A stretch of 64,000 bases of DNA from Scytonema sp035967975 (GCA_035967975.1 JAWQFQ010000006.1:1-64000), one strand, 5' to 3'. Shown: positions 18,029 to 26,448, numbered from the stretch's first letter. Notes: a model not told the origin generated them from the sequence alone. Numbers and translations are program-made.

Positions 18029-18717
18029 TAAAACACCAAATCTTCAACGTTACTGTAACCTACGATGGGCATATTCTGGGGGGTAGTACTTTTAGAACGG
18101 TTAGTGACGGTCATTGTTACCCACCGGAAGAACTGCTGAATTTGAGCGGCTTCGTCAGCCCGGAACACAGGAATATCCTGCGGCTGACCCTGCAAAAATT
18201 CCTTAAGTACCTCATAGTCAGCATCTGCACCAATTGCCATTGACAGACGCAAGGCTTTAGATGCTCGTGAGGAATTTAGTAACTGCTGTAGCGGTTGTTT
18301 CCAATTATCTGTGAGATGACCCCTTTCATCTGTTGGCTGACCGTCAGAAACCAGAACAATAGTTGGATAGTAGTCTCGACTGGCAATTTGGTTTCTGTCT
18401 TCAATGACATTAGCAGCTAGTTCAAATGCTGCTGCCATTGGAGTAGAGCCAATCGCTTCCATGTCAGTCCATTGAATCTGAGATGCAGCTGTGAGAGATT
18501 GATGAATTGTGGCACCGCCCTTCCCAAAGGTAATTACTGCAACATAGATTTCTGCGCGAACATCTTCCTCTTCTGCAAAAGAGGCAATCATTTCGGAGAG
18601 CGCCCTGTTAAGTGTTTCTATCTTGCCATCAACGCTCATACTCCCACTGACATCAGCAAGGATTATGACAGGCATTCGTCTAGCAGCAGAAACAGTAAAC
18701 TGATTAAATCTACTCAT
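18028..18717 (-). CDS. TerY-like von Willebrand A domain protein, first gene of the operon
   Basis: A 229-residue, single-domain vWA protein with no signal peptide. The MIDAS metal site is intact: DVSGSM (Asp22, Ser24, Ser26), the Thr of GSTPMAAAF, and an Asp in LVSDGQPTD. Length and motif spelling match TerY-type cytoplasmic vWA proteins rather than the secreted kind encoded at 55871. In TerY-P loci this protein is thought to be a metal-dependent scaffold or sensor linked to the kinase and phosphatase. It is first in the seven-gene operon, with a weak ribosome-binding site. The 1.3-kb spacer upstream carries a nested palindromic element. Confidence 0.9.
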   Translation of the reverse strand: MSRFNQFTVSAARRMPVIILADVSGSMSVDGKIETLNRALSEMIASFAEEEDVRAEIYVAVITFGKGGATIHQSLTAASQIQWTDMEAIGSTPMAAAFELAANVIEDRNQIASRDYYPTIVLVSDGQPTDERGHLTDNWKQPLQQLLNSSRASKALRLSMAIGADADYEVLKEFLQGQPQDIPVFRADEAAQIQQFFRWVTMTVTNRSKSTTPQNMPIVGYSNVEDLVF

Positions 18718-18897
18718 TTACGTATTTCTTGTTCTTTTGTCATATTCAATACCTGTGTTTTGCTAACTTATTTGCAAACACGACGACTTCCTATATTCTG
18801 TTTATGCTTGTATTACGAGCACAATTATGTGATTAATTAAGTTTAAAGTAGCACTACACAAGACCTAAGTTACAACCGCATTTTTACTGAAACCTAA

Positions 18898-18988
18898 TAG
18901 ACATCTCCGAAAATTAAATATGCATATTCTGAAAGCGTTGGTAGGGGCGAACGGCCGTTCGCCCCTACATCTTTTTCGGAGATGTCTA
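18898..18988. repeat. Nested palindrome, MITE-like, upstream of the TerY-P operon
   Basis: Perfect 16-base outer arms (TAGACATCTCCGAAAA at 18898-18913 and its complement at 18973-18988) enclose a perfect 28-base inner palindrome at 18941-18968 built on GTAGGGGCGAACGG. The 91-base element has the form of a miniature mobile element and would fold into a long cruciform or hairpin. The inner core recurs degenerately near 960 and 60675. Confidence 0.85.
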
Positions 18989-19149
18989 ATTTGCAAGTCG
19001 AAGACTGGACAAATTAGTTAATAATGGAAAATTAGTTCTGCAACTATCCTAAGTAGCCAATTCAACTGATTAACATCTCGGATTTTGGGCGATCGCTAAC
19101 TATTAAGGACTGGTGTGCTACTGTCAAGTTCTGTAGTTTGTTTCAACCA

Positions 19150-19263
19150 TTACAGGAAACGGATAGCCCTTGTGTGTGCTTTGATTTTAGGTAAACAATG
19201 CAAGATTCCATCTTTCCCCACCTGTAAGCGTAATTTTCTACTTTGCATTGTCTTTTCTTCCAT
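19150..19263 (-). CDS. Possible 37-residue ORF, antitoxin-like remnant
   Basis: ATG to TAA, encoding MEEKTMQSRKLRLQV followed by GKDGILHCLPKIK. The phrase LQVGKDGIL resembles the opening of small cyanobacterial antitoxin-like proteins, but the product ends soon after. It could be a truncated gene or chance. No partner toxin is adjacent. Confidence 0.25.
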   Translation of the reverse strand: MEEKTMQSRKLRLQVGKDGILHCLPKIKAHTRAIRFL

Positions 19264-19418
19264 GAAATATTACATAGAATGAAGTAATGTATATTTTTAT
19301 ATAAATTTTAAGAGTTATGTTTTTGTGATTTATTTGACACAAAATTATCATCGGAATGAAACATCACCGACACATAGCTTGATTAGAGTAACAATATCTC
19401 GTGTAAAGGATTTGTTCA

Positions 19419-19592
19419 ATGTTGATTAAATTTAGGAACTTTGGATTAGAAAAAAGTTTGGGATATCTAACTGAAGCTGCACTGGAAATATTCAGCCCTA
19501 ATCGCGACAGCTATCCATCAATTGGCGTGCAACCTTTTGAGGGCAAACTTTGGAAAGAGCGCAAGCGCCACGGTAAACGAAAGCATTACTAA
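19419..19592 (+). CDS. Small conserved-looking protein, 57 residues
   Basis: ATG start with AAGGA 8 bases upstream, 57 codons, TAA. The product begins MLIKFRNFGLEKSLGYL and ends in a basic tail KERKRHGKRKHY. It contains the phrase FSPNRDSYPSIGVQPFEGK. Codon use and the good ribosome-binding site argue for a real gene. I do not know its function, and the basic tail might bind nucleic acid. It stands alone between the TerY-P operon and the two-component pair. Confidence 0.6.
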   Translation: MLIKFRNFGLEKSLGYLTEAALEIFSPNRDSYPSIGVQPFEGKLWKERKRHGKRKHY

Positions 19593-19718
19593 GGTCTATG
19601 CTATCATTAATCGCAATTTTCACAAATCAAATACAATTGCTATATACCAGTTGAGTTTGTATTCATCCCAGGCAGCGTGAGTGATGTCAATACTGCTCAG
19701 TGAACAATAAGAGGTAAA

Positions 19719-19751
19719 AGAAACCCGGTATCTTGGAGGTACCGGGTTTCT
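19719..19751. repeat. Dispersed GAAACCCGG palindrome (GGTATC variant)
   Basis: Arms AGAAACCCGGTATCT and AGGTACCGGGTTTCT around a 3-base loop, followed by TAATTTTTG. It could act as a transcription stop for the small gene upstream, but it belongs to the dispersed family. Confidence 0.85.
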
Positions 19752-20032
19752 AATTTTTGCTCTTTCCGACAAGTATTGCGAGTGATGTATGTCATTTACC
19801 ACTAAATCTGCCACTAGGAAGTGATACATACACTAATTCAGCGTTAAAGAAGCTTAAATGCTCGTTAAGAAATCTGGTTTTTTTACGTCTTGTTAAGAAT
19901 GGTGCTGTCCGGTCAGGTAAGTAGAAAAATGTTTGTTTTTACACCAAATAAACTCAAGAAATCTTTCGTTTTTGTATCAGTCCTGATGGAGTAAGAATTA
20001 TTATAGGCAAAACAATATTAAAGGATGAGGCG

Positions 20033-20746
20033 ATGTTGGATATAGAAATTTTGCTAGTTGAGGACGAGCCAGAAATCGCGCAACTAATCAAACTCACCTT
20101 AGAAAGAGAAGGATTTTCAACTCACCTTTGTAATAATGGTCTAGCCGCTTTGGACATATTGAAGCAGCAACCACCGGATTTAATTATTTTGGACTTGATG
20201 ATTCCGGGTTTAGATGGTTTGGAAGTTTGTGCAAGAATTCGTCAAAAGCCAGGAGAAAAAGACCCTTACATCTTGATGTTGACAGCGAAAAGTGAGGAAA
20301 TCGACCGTATAGTCGGTTTATCTACTGGTGCTGATGATTACGTAACCAAGCCTTTTAGCCCAAAAGAACTAGTGGCTAGAGTCAGAGCTTTGTTACGTCG
20401 CAGTCTGCGACACATTGAGCAGGATTTGGTTTACCGCAGCCAACATTTTGTTGTCAATGTCAATCAACGTACAGCTAGCAAAAAGCTCGAATCTAAAGGA
20501 GACCAAGTATTAGATTTAACCACATTAGAATTTAATCTGCTGTCTACATTTATCAGTCAACCACAAAGGGTGTGGAACCGCACTCAGTTAATAGATAAAC
20601 TGTGGGGAGATAATTTTTTTGGTGATGAACGAGTTGTCGATACTCATATTGCCCGATTACGGAAAAAAATAGAACCCGATCCGGCTCATCCAACTTTTGT
20701 GAAAACGGTAACGGGTGTAGGTTACAAGTTTGAAGATGCAATCTAG
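20033..20746 (+). CDS. OmpR-family response regulator
   Basis: A 237-residue protein. The receiver domain has acidic residues VEDEP, phospho-acceptor Asp54 in IILDLMIPG, Thr in MLTAK and Lys in TKPFSP. A winged-helix DNA-binding domain follows, with TLEFNLLSTF, a recognition-helix region (RVVDTHIARLRKKIE) and the GVGYKF wing. AAGGATGAG supplies the ribosome-binding site just before the ATG. A sensor kinase gene follows 47 bases downstream, so this is the DNA-binding half of a two-component pair. The stimulus cannot be read from the sequence. An insertion of about ten residues (SKKLESKGDQV) lies between the domains, as in many cyanobacterial members. Confidence 0.95.
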   Translation: MLDIEILLVEDEPEIAQLIKLTLEREGFSTHLCNNGLAALDILKQQPPDLIILDLMIPGLDGLEVCARIRQKPGEKDPYILMLTAKSEEIDRIVGLSTGADDYVTKPFSPKELVARVRALLRRSLRHIEQDLVYRSQHFVVNVNQRTASKKLESKGDQVLDLTTLEFNLLSTFISQPQRVWNRTQLIDKLWGDNFFGDERVVDTHIARLRKKIEPDPAHPTFVKTVTGVGYKFEDAI

Positions 20747-20793
20747 TACAGCACGGCGGAATTAAAAATGCTTTTACTACTTCCCTAGTGATT

Positions 20794-21903
20794 ATGGGTA
20801 ATTCTCGGCGAAAACAGTCTTTACCTTTAGCAACGCGGTTGTTTTTTTCTCACTTGCTAGTCATGCTGGTTGCAGTTGTTACTTTGGTGACGACTGGAAA
20901 GCTATCTTCTTCGTTGTTCTTTCTCTCACACCTACAGGATTTAGAAGCAATGGGGTCAAGTTTGACAAACATCCGTACTGATTTAATGGCAGGATTTGAT
21001 ACTGCTTGGAATCGCAGCATATTTTGGGCGGTACTGATTGGTGCTACTACAGCTGGGATTTTAAGTTACTGGGTTTCTCGGAGAATTACTCAACCTTTAA
21101 AACAGATAGAGAGAGTTACACAAAAGTTTGCTATTGGAAAGTTAGACGAACGTCTACCAGCTAGTAAAATTCCCGAACTCAATCAGCTTTCAGCCAGTTT
21201 TAACTATCTAGCTGAAAACTTGGAAGGGGTGGAACAACGACGGCGAGAATTGATTGGGGATCTAACGCACGAACTGAGGACACCACTGACGGTCATTAAC
21301 GGGTATTTAGAAGGGCTGGCTGATAACCAAATCGAACCAAGCAATGAGCTCTACCTTTCGTTAATACGGGAAACAAAGCGGTTACAGCGCTTGGTGAATG
21401 ATATGCAAGAATTATCGAAAGCGGAAGCCGGTTATTTACCAATTCATTTAGCACCACTTTCGGTCAAACCGTTATTAATTTCCTTGGTGGAAAGATTTTC
21501 CGATCAGTTGTTTGATGATAGTCCGGTTATCCGGTTGGAATGTCCTTTGCAACTACCGCCCGTTTTAGCTGATGGTGATCGCCTTGAGCAAGTGTTAATT
21601 AATTTACTAGGTAATGCCCTAAATTATACTGTTAAAGGCTCAATCACTCTCAAGGCTTGGGATGAAGGACAAAGGTTGTGGATAGCAGTCATTGATACGG
21701 GACCGGGAATTGCGCCCCAAGATTTACCCCATATCTTCGAGCGGTTTTGGCGTTCTGGAACCGCCCGCGCCCGTAATTCTTGCGGATCTGGGGTTGGTTT
21801 GACAATTTCACGCCGACTGGTAGAGCTCCAAGGTGGCACGATGATAGTAGAAAGTCAACTGGGTAAAGGGACTACATTTAGGTTTTTTCTACCTTTAGCC
21901 TAA
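20794..21903 (+). CDS. Membrane sensor histidine kinase, partner of the preceding regulator
   Basis: About 369 residues. Two membrane helices (around LLVMLVAVVTLVTTG and AVLIGATTAGILSYWV) flank a short extracytoplasmic loop of about 40 residues. A HAMP linker follows, then the dimerisation helix with the phospho-acceptor His in DLTHELRTPLT. The ATP domain has N box LINLLGNALNYT, G1 DTGPGI, F box FERFWR and G2 GSGVGLTIS. This is a BaeS/PhoR-like classical architecture. The short sensor loop suggests it detects membrane state rather than a soluble ligand (inference). I prefer the ATG at 20794 over the GTG two codons upstream. Confidence 0.93.
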   Translation: MGNSRRKQSLPLATRLFFSHLLVMLVAVVTLVTTGKLSSSLFFLSHLQDLEAMGSSLTNIRTDLMAGFDTAWNRSIFWAVLIGATTAGILSYWVSRRITQPLKQIERVTQKFAIGKLDERLPASKIPELNQLSASFNYLAENLEGVEQRRRELIGDLTHELRTPLTVINGYLEGLADNQIEPSNELYLSLIRETKRLQRLVNDMQELSKAEAGYLPIHLAPLSVKPLLISLVERFSDQLFDDSPVIRLECPLQLPPVLADGDRLEQVLINLLGNALNYTVKGSITLKAWDEGQRLWIAVIDTGPGIAPQDLPHIFERFWRSGTARARNSCGSGVGLTISRRLVELQGGTMIVESQLGKGTTFRFFLPLA

Positions 21904-22051
21904 GTAAACATCTCCGCCATCAAGCCGATCATATGTCTCTCAGTGTTTTCACTATTTTGACACTATTTATAGTAAAGGTTATAACATTTTTAGCTGAAAA
22001 TTCTATATTTGAGCATACTCCTTTACTAGCCTTTTCCTGCACAAGCGAAAA

Positions 22052-22732
22052 ATGATTGTGAATACGCATTTCAAGAAATTCTTAGTAACATCTTCTTTAT
22101 TAATCACTAGTCTTGCTATACCTAATACCGCCATTGCTCAAAATCGTGGGACGCCTGGTAAGTTTGATTTTTATGTACTAACGCTCTCATGGTCACCAGA
22201 TTATTGTGCGAGCAATGGCGATCGCGATCGACAGCAGTGTAAATCAAAAAAGAAACTGGGTTTTGTATTACATGGTCTTTGGCCCCAGTACCAAAAGGGT
22301 TATCCCAGTTATTGCTCGACTCAAAAATTATCACCATCTGTGAAGCAGCAATTTCCAGGATTGTTTCCGAGTGATAAGCTTTATAGTCATGAGTGGGAAA
22401 AACACGGGACTTGTTCTGGAAAAACTCCAGCAGAATATCTAGCATTATCTAAACAATTAAAAGATTCTGTCATTATTCCCACAGCCTATAATCGTCCCAG
22501 TAAACCTTTCCGCACCACAATCAAAGAGCTAAAAAGTGCATTTGTAAAAGCTAACAGTCAATTTACTACTCATGGAATAGCACCTTTGTGTTCTGGTTCG
22601 GGAAGATTTTTGCAAGAAGTGTTTGTTTGCTACTCCAAAGACGGTAAAGCTGGTACTTGTAGTGCAGAAATTTTGAAGCGCTCTCAAAAAAGTTGTGGTC
22701 AGCCAAATTTTCTAGTCAGGAATGTTAAATAA
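22052..22732 (+). CDS. Secreted ribonuclease T2 family protein
   Basis: A 226-residue protein with an N-terminal signal peptide ending near IAQNRG. The mature enzyme shows both conserved active-site segments of RNase T2: CAS I as FVLHGLWPQ and CAS II as HEWEKHGTC. These contain the two catalytic histidines and the Glu/Lys pair. Six or more cysteines are placed for the disulphides of an exported enzyme. It would degrade RNA in the periplasm or outside the cell, for nutrient scavenging or defence. It lies downstream of the two-component pair but separated by about 150 bases, so it may be independent. Confidence 0.93.
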   Translation: MIVNTHFKKFLVTSSLLITSLAIPNTAIAQNRGTPGKFDFYVLTLSWSPDYCASNGDRDRQQCKSKKKLGFVLHGLWPQYQKGYPSYCSTQKLSPSVKQQFPGLFPSDKLYSHEWEKHGTCSGKTPAEYLALSKQLKDSVIIPTAYNRPSKPFRTTIKELKSAFVKANSQFTTHGIAPLCSGSGRFLQEVFVCYSKDGKAGTCSAEILKRSQKSCGQPNFLVRNVK

Positions 22733-22764
22733 TATCTAATTTGCTCTGCTAATATAAAGAAATA

Positions 22765-23436
22765 TTAATCCATTGTATCCGGGTCTACGCCTAAAGAACC
22801 CAATTGTTCCCGAAGACGAGCATTTTCCTTTTCTGCATTCTCTGCGCGTTGACGTTCGGCTTTTGCTCGTTCGTCCCCTGTTAGCAGTAAATTTCCTGCT
22901 TCATCCCACCACCGCAACCAAGATAATTCTTTGTCTAATAAAAAATGACCTTGCCAAATACCTAGTTCGGTATCTAGCACTTTAATTGGATAATGTCCCC
23001 TACTATTGGGACTTACCTTTATATATTGTCCTGCAAATAATTCGTAAATTTCTACTGATGCTTTTTTGACTTCAAAAATCACGTAGTAAGATGGCTTAAT
23101 AACGGTTTCATAAATCCAAAACTTGCCTTCATAGGGAGTTTTGTTCCATTCCTCTTCATCATCTTCATCGATAAATTCTATAACCATTTTAGGAGCAAGA
23201 AGGTCTTGCCAAAAATCATAGTAAGGTTTTACCTCACCATCAAGAGTAGGTGAAACGCCCGACACGTAAAACCAATCTGGTACGGTGGACCCTTTTTCGA
23301 GTGATTCTGAGACTCGCCAGTAAATAGGACAGTCATTTCCAATGCAGAATTTGCCATCAGGATGAAGTTCCTGCAAGCGTGGGAGGATAGAGTCTGTGAT
23401 TAGGATACTCTGTGCATACTCTTGGAAGTTTTTCAC
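22765..23436 (-). CDS. Uma2 family (DUF820) PD-(D/E)XK-like protein
   Basis: A 223-residue member of the Uma2/DUF820 family, which is greatly expanded in cyanobacteria. The restriction-like core is visible: VPDWFYV with the Asp, KMVIEFIDED, and EGKFWIYE leading to YVIFEVKKASVEIYEL. The C-terminus is a short charged helix rich in RAKAERQRAENAEKEN. It shares clear end-to-end similarity with the next gene on the same strand, and the two are tandem paralogues. The family is predicted to be nucleases, and the biological role is not established. Confidence 0.9.
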   Translation of the reverse strand: MKNFQEYAQSILITDSILPRLQELHPDGKFCIGNDCPIYWRVSESLEKGSTVPDWFYVSGVSPTLDGEVKPYYDFWQDLLAPKMVIEFIDEDDEEEWNKTPYEGKFWIYETVIKPSYYVIFEVKKASVEIYELFAGQYIKVSPNSRGHYPIKVLDTELGIWQGHFLLDKELSWLRWWDEAGNLLLTGDERAKAERQRAENAEKENARLREQLGSLGVDPDTMD

Positions 23437-23513
23437 TGTAGTATATTACTTTTGGTCTTTTAGTTTTGATTTTATCTTAAAACATTACTTCGCTCTTCAT
23501 CTATAGAAACCCC

Positions 23514-24341
23514 TTAACCCAATACATCTGGATCTAAGCCTAAGACTCGTAGTCGTTCGCGCAAACGAGCATTCTCCTGTTCTGCTGTTTCTGCGCGTTG
23601 GCGTTCGGCTTCTGCGCGTTGGTGTTCGGCTTCTGCACGTTGGTGTTCGGCTTCTGCGCGTTGGCGTTCGGCTTCTGCGCGTTGGTGTTCAACTTCTGCG
23701 CGTTCATCTCCTGTCAGTAACAAACTGCCTTGTTTGTCCCACCACCGCAACCACGGTAATTCTTTGTCTAATAAAAACTTACCCTGCCAAATACCTAACT
23801 CTACATCTATTAGCGCAATTGGATAATGCCCTCTACGATTCGGGCTCATCTTCTTGTAACCTTGTACGTCTAAGTGATAAACTTCCACTGATGCTTTTTT
23901 GACTTCATATATTCCGTAATAAGACGCACGGATGATGTTTTCATAAATCCAAAATTTCCCTTCGTAGGGAGTTTTATCCCGTTCTTCTTCTCCATTTCCA
24001 GACACAAATTCTAACACAATTAACGGTGACACCAACTCTTTCCAGAAGACATAAGAACGTCGCATTTCACCATTGAGAGTTGGCGGGACATTCGGTACAT
24101 AAAACCAGTCTGGTGCTTCAGCTCCTTGTTCGGGAGGATCTGTGATTCGCCAGTAAATACCGCAGTCTTGACCAATGCAGTATTGTCCATCAGTATGCAA
24201 TTGTTGTAAGCGCGGAACAATCGAATCTGTGAGCAAAATACTTTGAGGATGCTCTTGAAAATTTTTCACGAAAGTACCATTGGACTCTGGTAGTTGGGTG
24301 TGATCTGGTAGAGTCAGCCTTTTGATTTCGATAACCATCAC
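23514..24341 (-). CDS. Uma2 family (DUF820) protein with expanded coiled-coil repeat tail
   Basis: A 275-residue paralogue of the preceding gene, with the same core (APDWFYV, LIVLEFVSGN, EGKFWIYE, YEVKKASVEVY). It differs mainly in the C-terminal helix. Here several tandem copies of a 7-residue unit (AEAERQR / AEAEHQR) arise from 21-base repeats, before a conserved tail ENARLRERLRVLGLD. The heptad period would form a coiled coil. The start region includes a 20-residue extension with a good hydrophobic pattern. Confidence 0.9.
   Translation of the reverse strand: MMVIEIKRLTLPDHTQLPESNGTFVKNFQEHPQSILLTDSIVPRLQQLHTDGQYCIGQDCGIYWRITDPPEQGAEAPDWFYVPNVPPTLNGEMRRSYVFWKELVSPLIVLEFVSGNGEEERDKTPYEGKFWIYENIIRASYYGIYEVKKASVEVYHLDVQGYKKMSPNRRGHYPIALIDVELGIWQGKFLLDKELPWLRWWDKQGSLLLTGDERAEVEHQRAEAERQRAEAEHQRAEAEHQRAEAERQRAETAEQENARLRERLRVLGLDPDVLG
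23588..23700 (-). repeat. 21-base coding tandem repeat
   Basis: Five or so near-identical 21-base units built on GCTTCTGCGCGTTGGCGTTC, in frame within the Uma2 gene. The neighbouring paralogue has only about one unit, so the copy number has changed since duplication. Confidence 0.85.
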
Positions 24342-24434
24342 ATTACCTCACTACAATCATTGATGAGGGAAGCAAACCTAGTGTAGCTAATTGAGTCAGT
24401 TGTTTTGCAATCTTGGGTAGGGTTTACACAAATG

Positions 24435-24467
24435 AGAAACCCGGTTTCTTTAAGAAACCGGGTTTCT
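24435..24467. repeat. Dispersed GAAACCCGG palindrome
   Basis: AGAAACCCGGTTTCT and AGAAACCGGGTTTCT arms, between the Uma2 gene and the cation efflux gene. It is followed by CTCTGAGCCCTCTGAGCCCT direct repeats. Confidence 0.9.
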
Positions 24468-24528
24468 CTCCTCTGAGCCCTCTGAGCCCTCTGCGCCTCT
24501 GCGGTTAAATTTCCCCCGACACCTCAAT

Positions 24529-25416
24529 CTAAAAAGTAATTCGATTAGACTGATAAGCGGGTGGTTCAATGTGAATAAGAACACGTGCGGGACCAAAGCG
24601 TTCTTCCAGTCGCCTTTCTACTTCCTCCGTGATGTTATGAGCAGTATCTACCTCTGACGCATCTACTATTAAATGCATCTCAATAAAAACTTGACGACCG
24701 AGAACCCCACGAGAAGCAATATCGTGACAGTTGATGACTCCAGGGACTGAAAGCGCGATCGCATGAATAGCTTCAGGTGCAATCGCCATTTGGTCAACCA
24801 GCCAAGGTAAGTTTTCTCGGATAACTGACCAACCGCTCCAAAATACTAACAAAGCGACGGGAAAAGCCAAAACTATATCCAACCACTGAAAGCCTAACCA
24901 AACACCTATCAAACCACCGATAACGGAGATAGTTACCCAAATATCGCTCATAGTATGTTTAGCATCAGAAATTAAAATGGGACTTCCTACCCGTTTTCCC
25001 ACTCCACTTTCGTAAAACGCTACAAAAATATTGACTCCCAACACAATCAGCAATATCCACAATTCTGGTGGCGATATTTTTACAGGGTCACCTCCTTGGA
25101 GAATTCTTTCAATGGCTCCTTGTAAAATTTCAAAACAGGCTATTCCTAAAAAAGCAGCAATTCCTAGAGCTCCCACTGCTTCAAATTTTAGGTGTCCGTA
25201 GGGATGTTCGCGATCGGGTTGTGGCGAAGAAAACCGGCTTGCAATTAATCCCAAAATGTTATTAGCACTGTCTGTGATACTGTGGAGCGCATCAGCTAGC
25301 AAGCTTAGAGAACCTGTTAAATTGCCTACTAAAAATTTTAATAACATTACGAGTATGTTTAGCAGTAGGGTAACAACTAAGACTCGCCTTACTATTGCAC
25401 GGTTATCAATAGACAT
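24529..25416 (-). CDS. Cation diffusion facilitator (CDF) metal efflux transporter
   Basis: A 295-residue CDF protein with about six membrane helices and a cytoplasmic C-terminal domain. Metal-site signatures are present in helix 2 (LADALHSITDSANN) and helix 5 (SDAKHTMSDIWV), both reading H-x3-D, a pattern associated with Zn/Fe/Co-type members. The tail (EMHLIVDASEVDTAHNITEE, then ARVLIHIEP) matches the dimerising ferredoxin-like domain. It would export a divalent cation across the inner membrane in exchange for protons. The exact metal is not certain. It is a single gene with no metal-responsive regulator adjacent. Confidence 0.93.
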   Translation of the reverse strand: MSIDNRAIVRRVLVVTLLLNILVMLLKFLVGNLTGSLSLLADALHSITDSANNILGLIASRFSSPQPDREHPYGHLKFEAVGALGIAAFLGIACFEILQGAIERILQGGDPVKISPPELWILLIVLGVNIFVAFYESGVGKRVGSPILISDAKHTMSDIWVTISVIGGLIGVWLGFQWLDIVLAFPVALLVFWSGWSVIRENLPWLVDQMAIAPEAIHAIALSVPGVINCHDIASRGVLGRQVFIEMHLIVDASEVDTAHNITEEVERRLEERFGPARVLIHIEPPAYQSNRITF

Positions 25417-25547
25417 AGAGTATTTTAAATTGATACTTTTTTTAATTAAGCGCGACTTGGAAAAAGAGGCAAGGGGAGGGACTTTCTCCCTACTCCGAAG
25501 CTCCCTATCCCCTGCTTCTTCTGCTGTGCTCTATTACGACCTGGTTA

Positions 25548-26312
25548 TCAGCTTCCTCGAAATGAACGGAGGTTTTCGTTCATATAGGAGCGATCGCCTA
25601 GTACTTCCAACAACGGACCATACACATCAAACTTGACAACACTGACAGAACCTGCTAAAGCATTAATGCGATCGCGATAACGCCCAAGGTCTATACCCAA
25701 TAAAGAACAGAGAATAATTCGGATAGTAGCTTTGTGAGAGACAATCAAGACATTACCAGTTGGACACTTTTTCTGAATTTCTGCCACCACAACCGAAGCA
25801 CGACTCGCAATCTCCGTAGCTGTTTCACCACCTGTAGGTGCATTCCAAGCAGGTTCAGTCAGCCATCGGACATAATCTTCCCCATAATGTTCCTTGACAA
25901 ACTCAACCGTTTGTCCTTCCCATTTACCATAACGGATTTCCTTCAGTCCATCCCGCAATTGCATTTCAATCCCAACCGCATCACACAAAGGCTTTGCTGT
26001 TGCAATAGTTCGTTTCATTGGACTAGTATAAACAGCCGTCCAAGCAATCTTTCGGTAAGCTTCAGCAAACTCTTTTGCCATCAAGGTAGCAAAAAAGCCC
26101 ATGAGCAGCGCACCAGAAAGGTTGATAAAAAATGTCCCAAACGGAAAACTAGCTCCCAGCCAATGACTGAACAGAACAGTGAGATAGTAGCGACTCAATG
26201 CTCCAGGAATTGCACCTAAACCAACAGCGATTGGTTCATTCAATAGAGAATCATGTTGGTTTAGAAGTCCCAAAATTTTCAATGAAAGTAATGGGATTGA
26301 ACTGATGACCAT
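25548..26312 (-). CDS. Chimera: N-terminal half of a CrcB fluoride channel joined to a histidine phosphatase lacking its RHG motif
   Basis: Residues about 26-82 match the first half of CrcB/Fluc: VGLGAIPGALSRYYLTVL, then FGTFFINLSGALLMGFF, including the conserved G-T-x-x-x-N pore motif and two membrane helices. From about residue 85 the sequence switches to a phosphoglycerate-mutase-like domain: AVYTSPMKRTIATA, EIRYGKWEG, and the second catalytic His in VLIVSHKATIRIIL. The first 45 or so residues of the phosphatase, with the catalytic RHG, are absent. So is the second half of CrcB. The frame is open throughout. This looks like a deletion fusing two genes in phase. Neither activity is likely to be intact. 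An assembly error is possible but less likely with a clean open frame. Confidence 0.85.
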   Translation of the reverse strand: MVISSIPLLSLKILGLLNQHDSLLNEPIAVGLGAIPGALSRYYLTVLFSHWLGASFPFGTFFINLSGALLMGFFATLMAKEFAEAYRKIAWTAVYTSPMKRTIATAKPLCDAVGIEMQLRDGLKEIRYGKWEGQTVEFVKEHYGEDYVRWLTEPAWNAPTGGETATEIASRASVVVAEIQKKCPTGNVLIVSHKATIRIILCSLLGIDLGRYRDRINALAGSVSVVKFDVYGPLLEVLGDRSYMNENLRSFRGS

Positions 26313-26417
26313 GCATCAATGCTCCGTGAATTTTAAATGAAAGCCACTATACAATCGCCTTTGGTACTGTCTCAAGAGGGAGCTTATAGCCAATATTTGA
26401 AGGGTTTTGGGGAAATT

Positions 26418-26448
26418 AGAAACCCGGTATCTACAAGATACCGGGTTT
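26418..26448. repeat. Dispersed GAAACCCGG palindrome (GGTATC variant)
   Basis: AGAAACCCGGTATCT and AGATACCGGGTTT arms around a short loop, downstream of the exported duplicated-domain gene. It may double as its terminator. Confidence 0.85.

Noticed and set aside
6508..18717. Tellurite-resistance operon
   Set aside because: Only the TerY-like vWA protein suggests it; no TerB, TerC, TerD or TerE gene is present in the window.
23588..23700. Possible CRISPR array
   Set aside because: The 21-base units are contiguous with no spacers and are in frame within a Uma2 gene.
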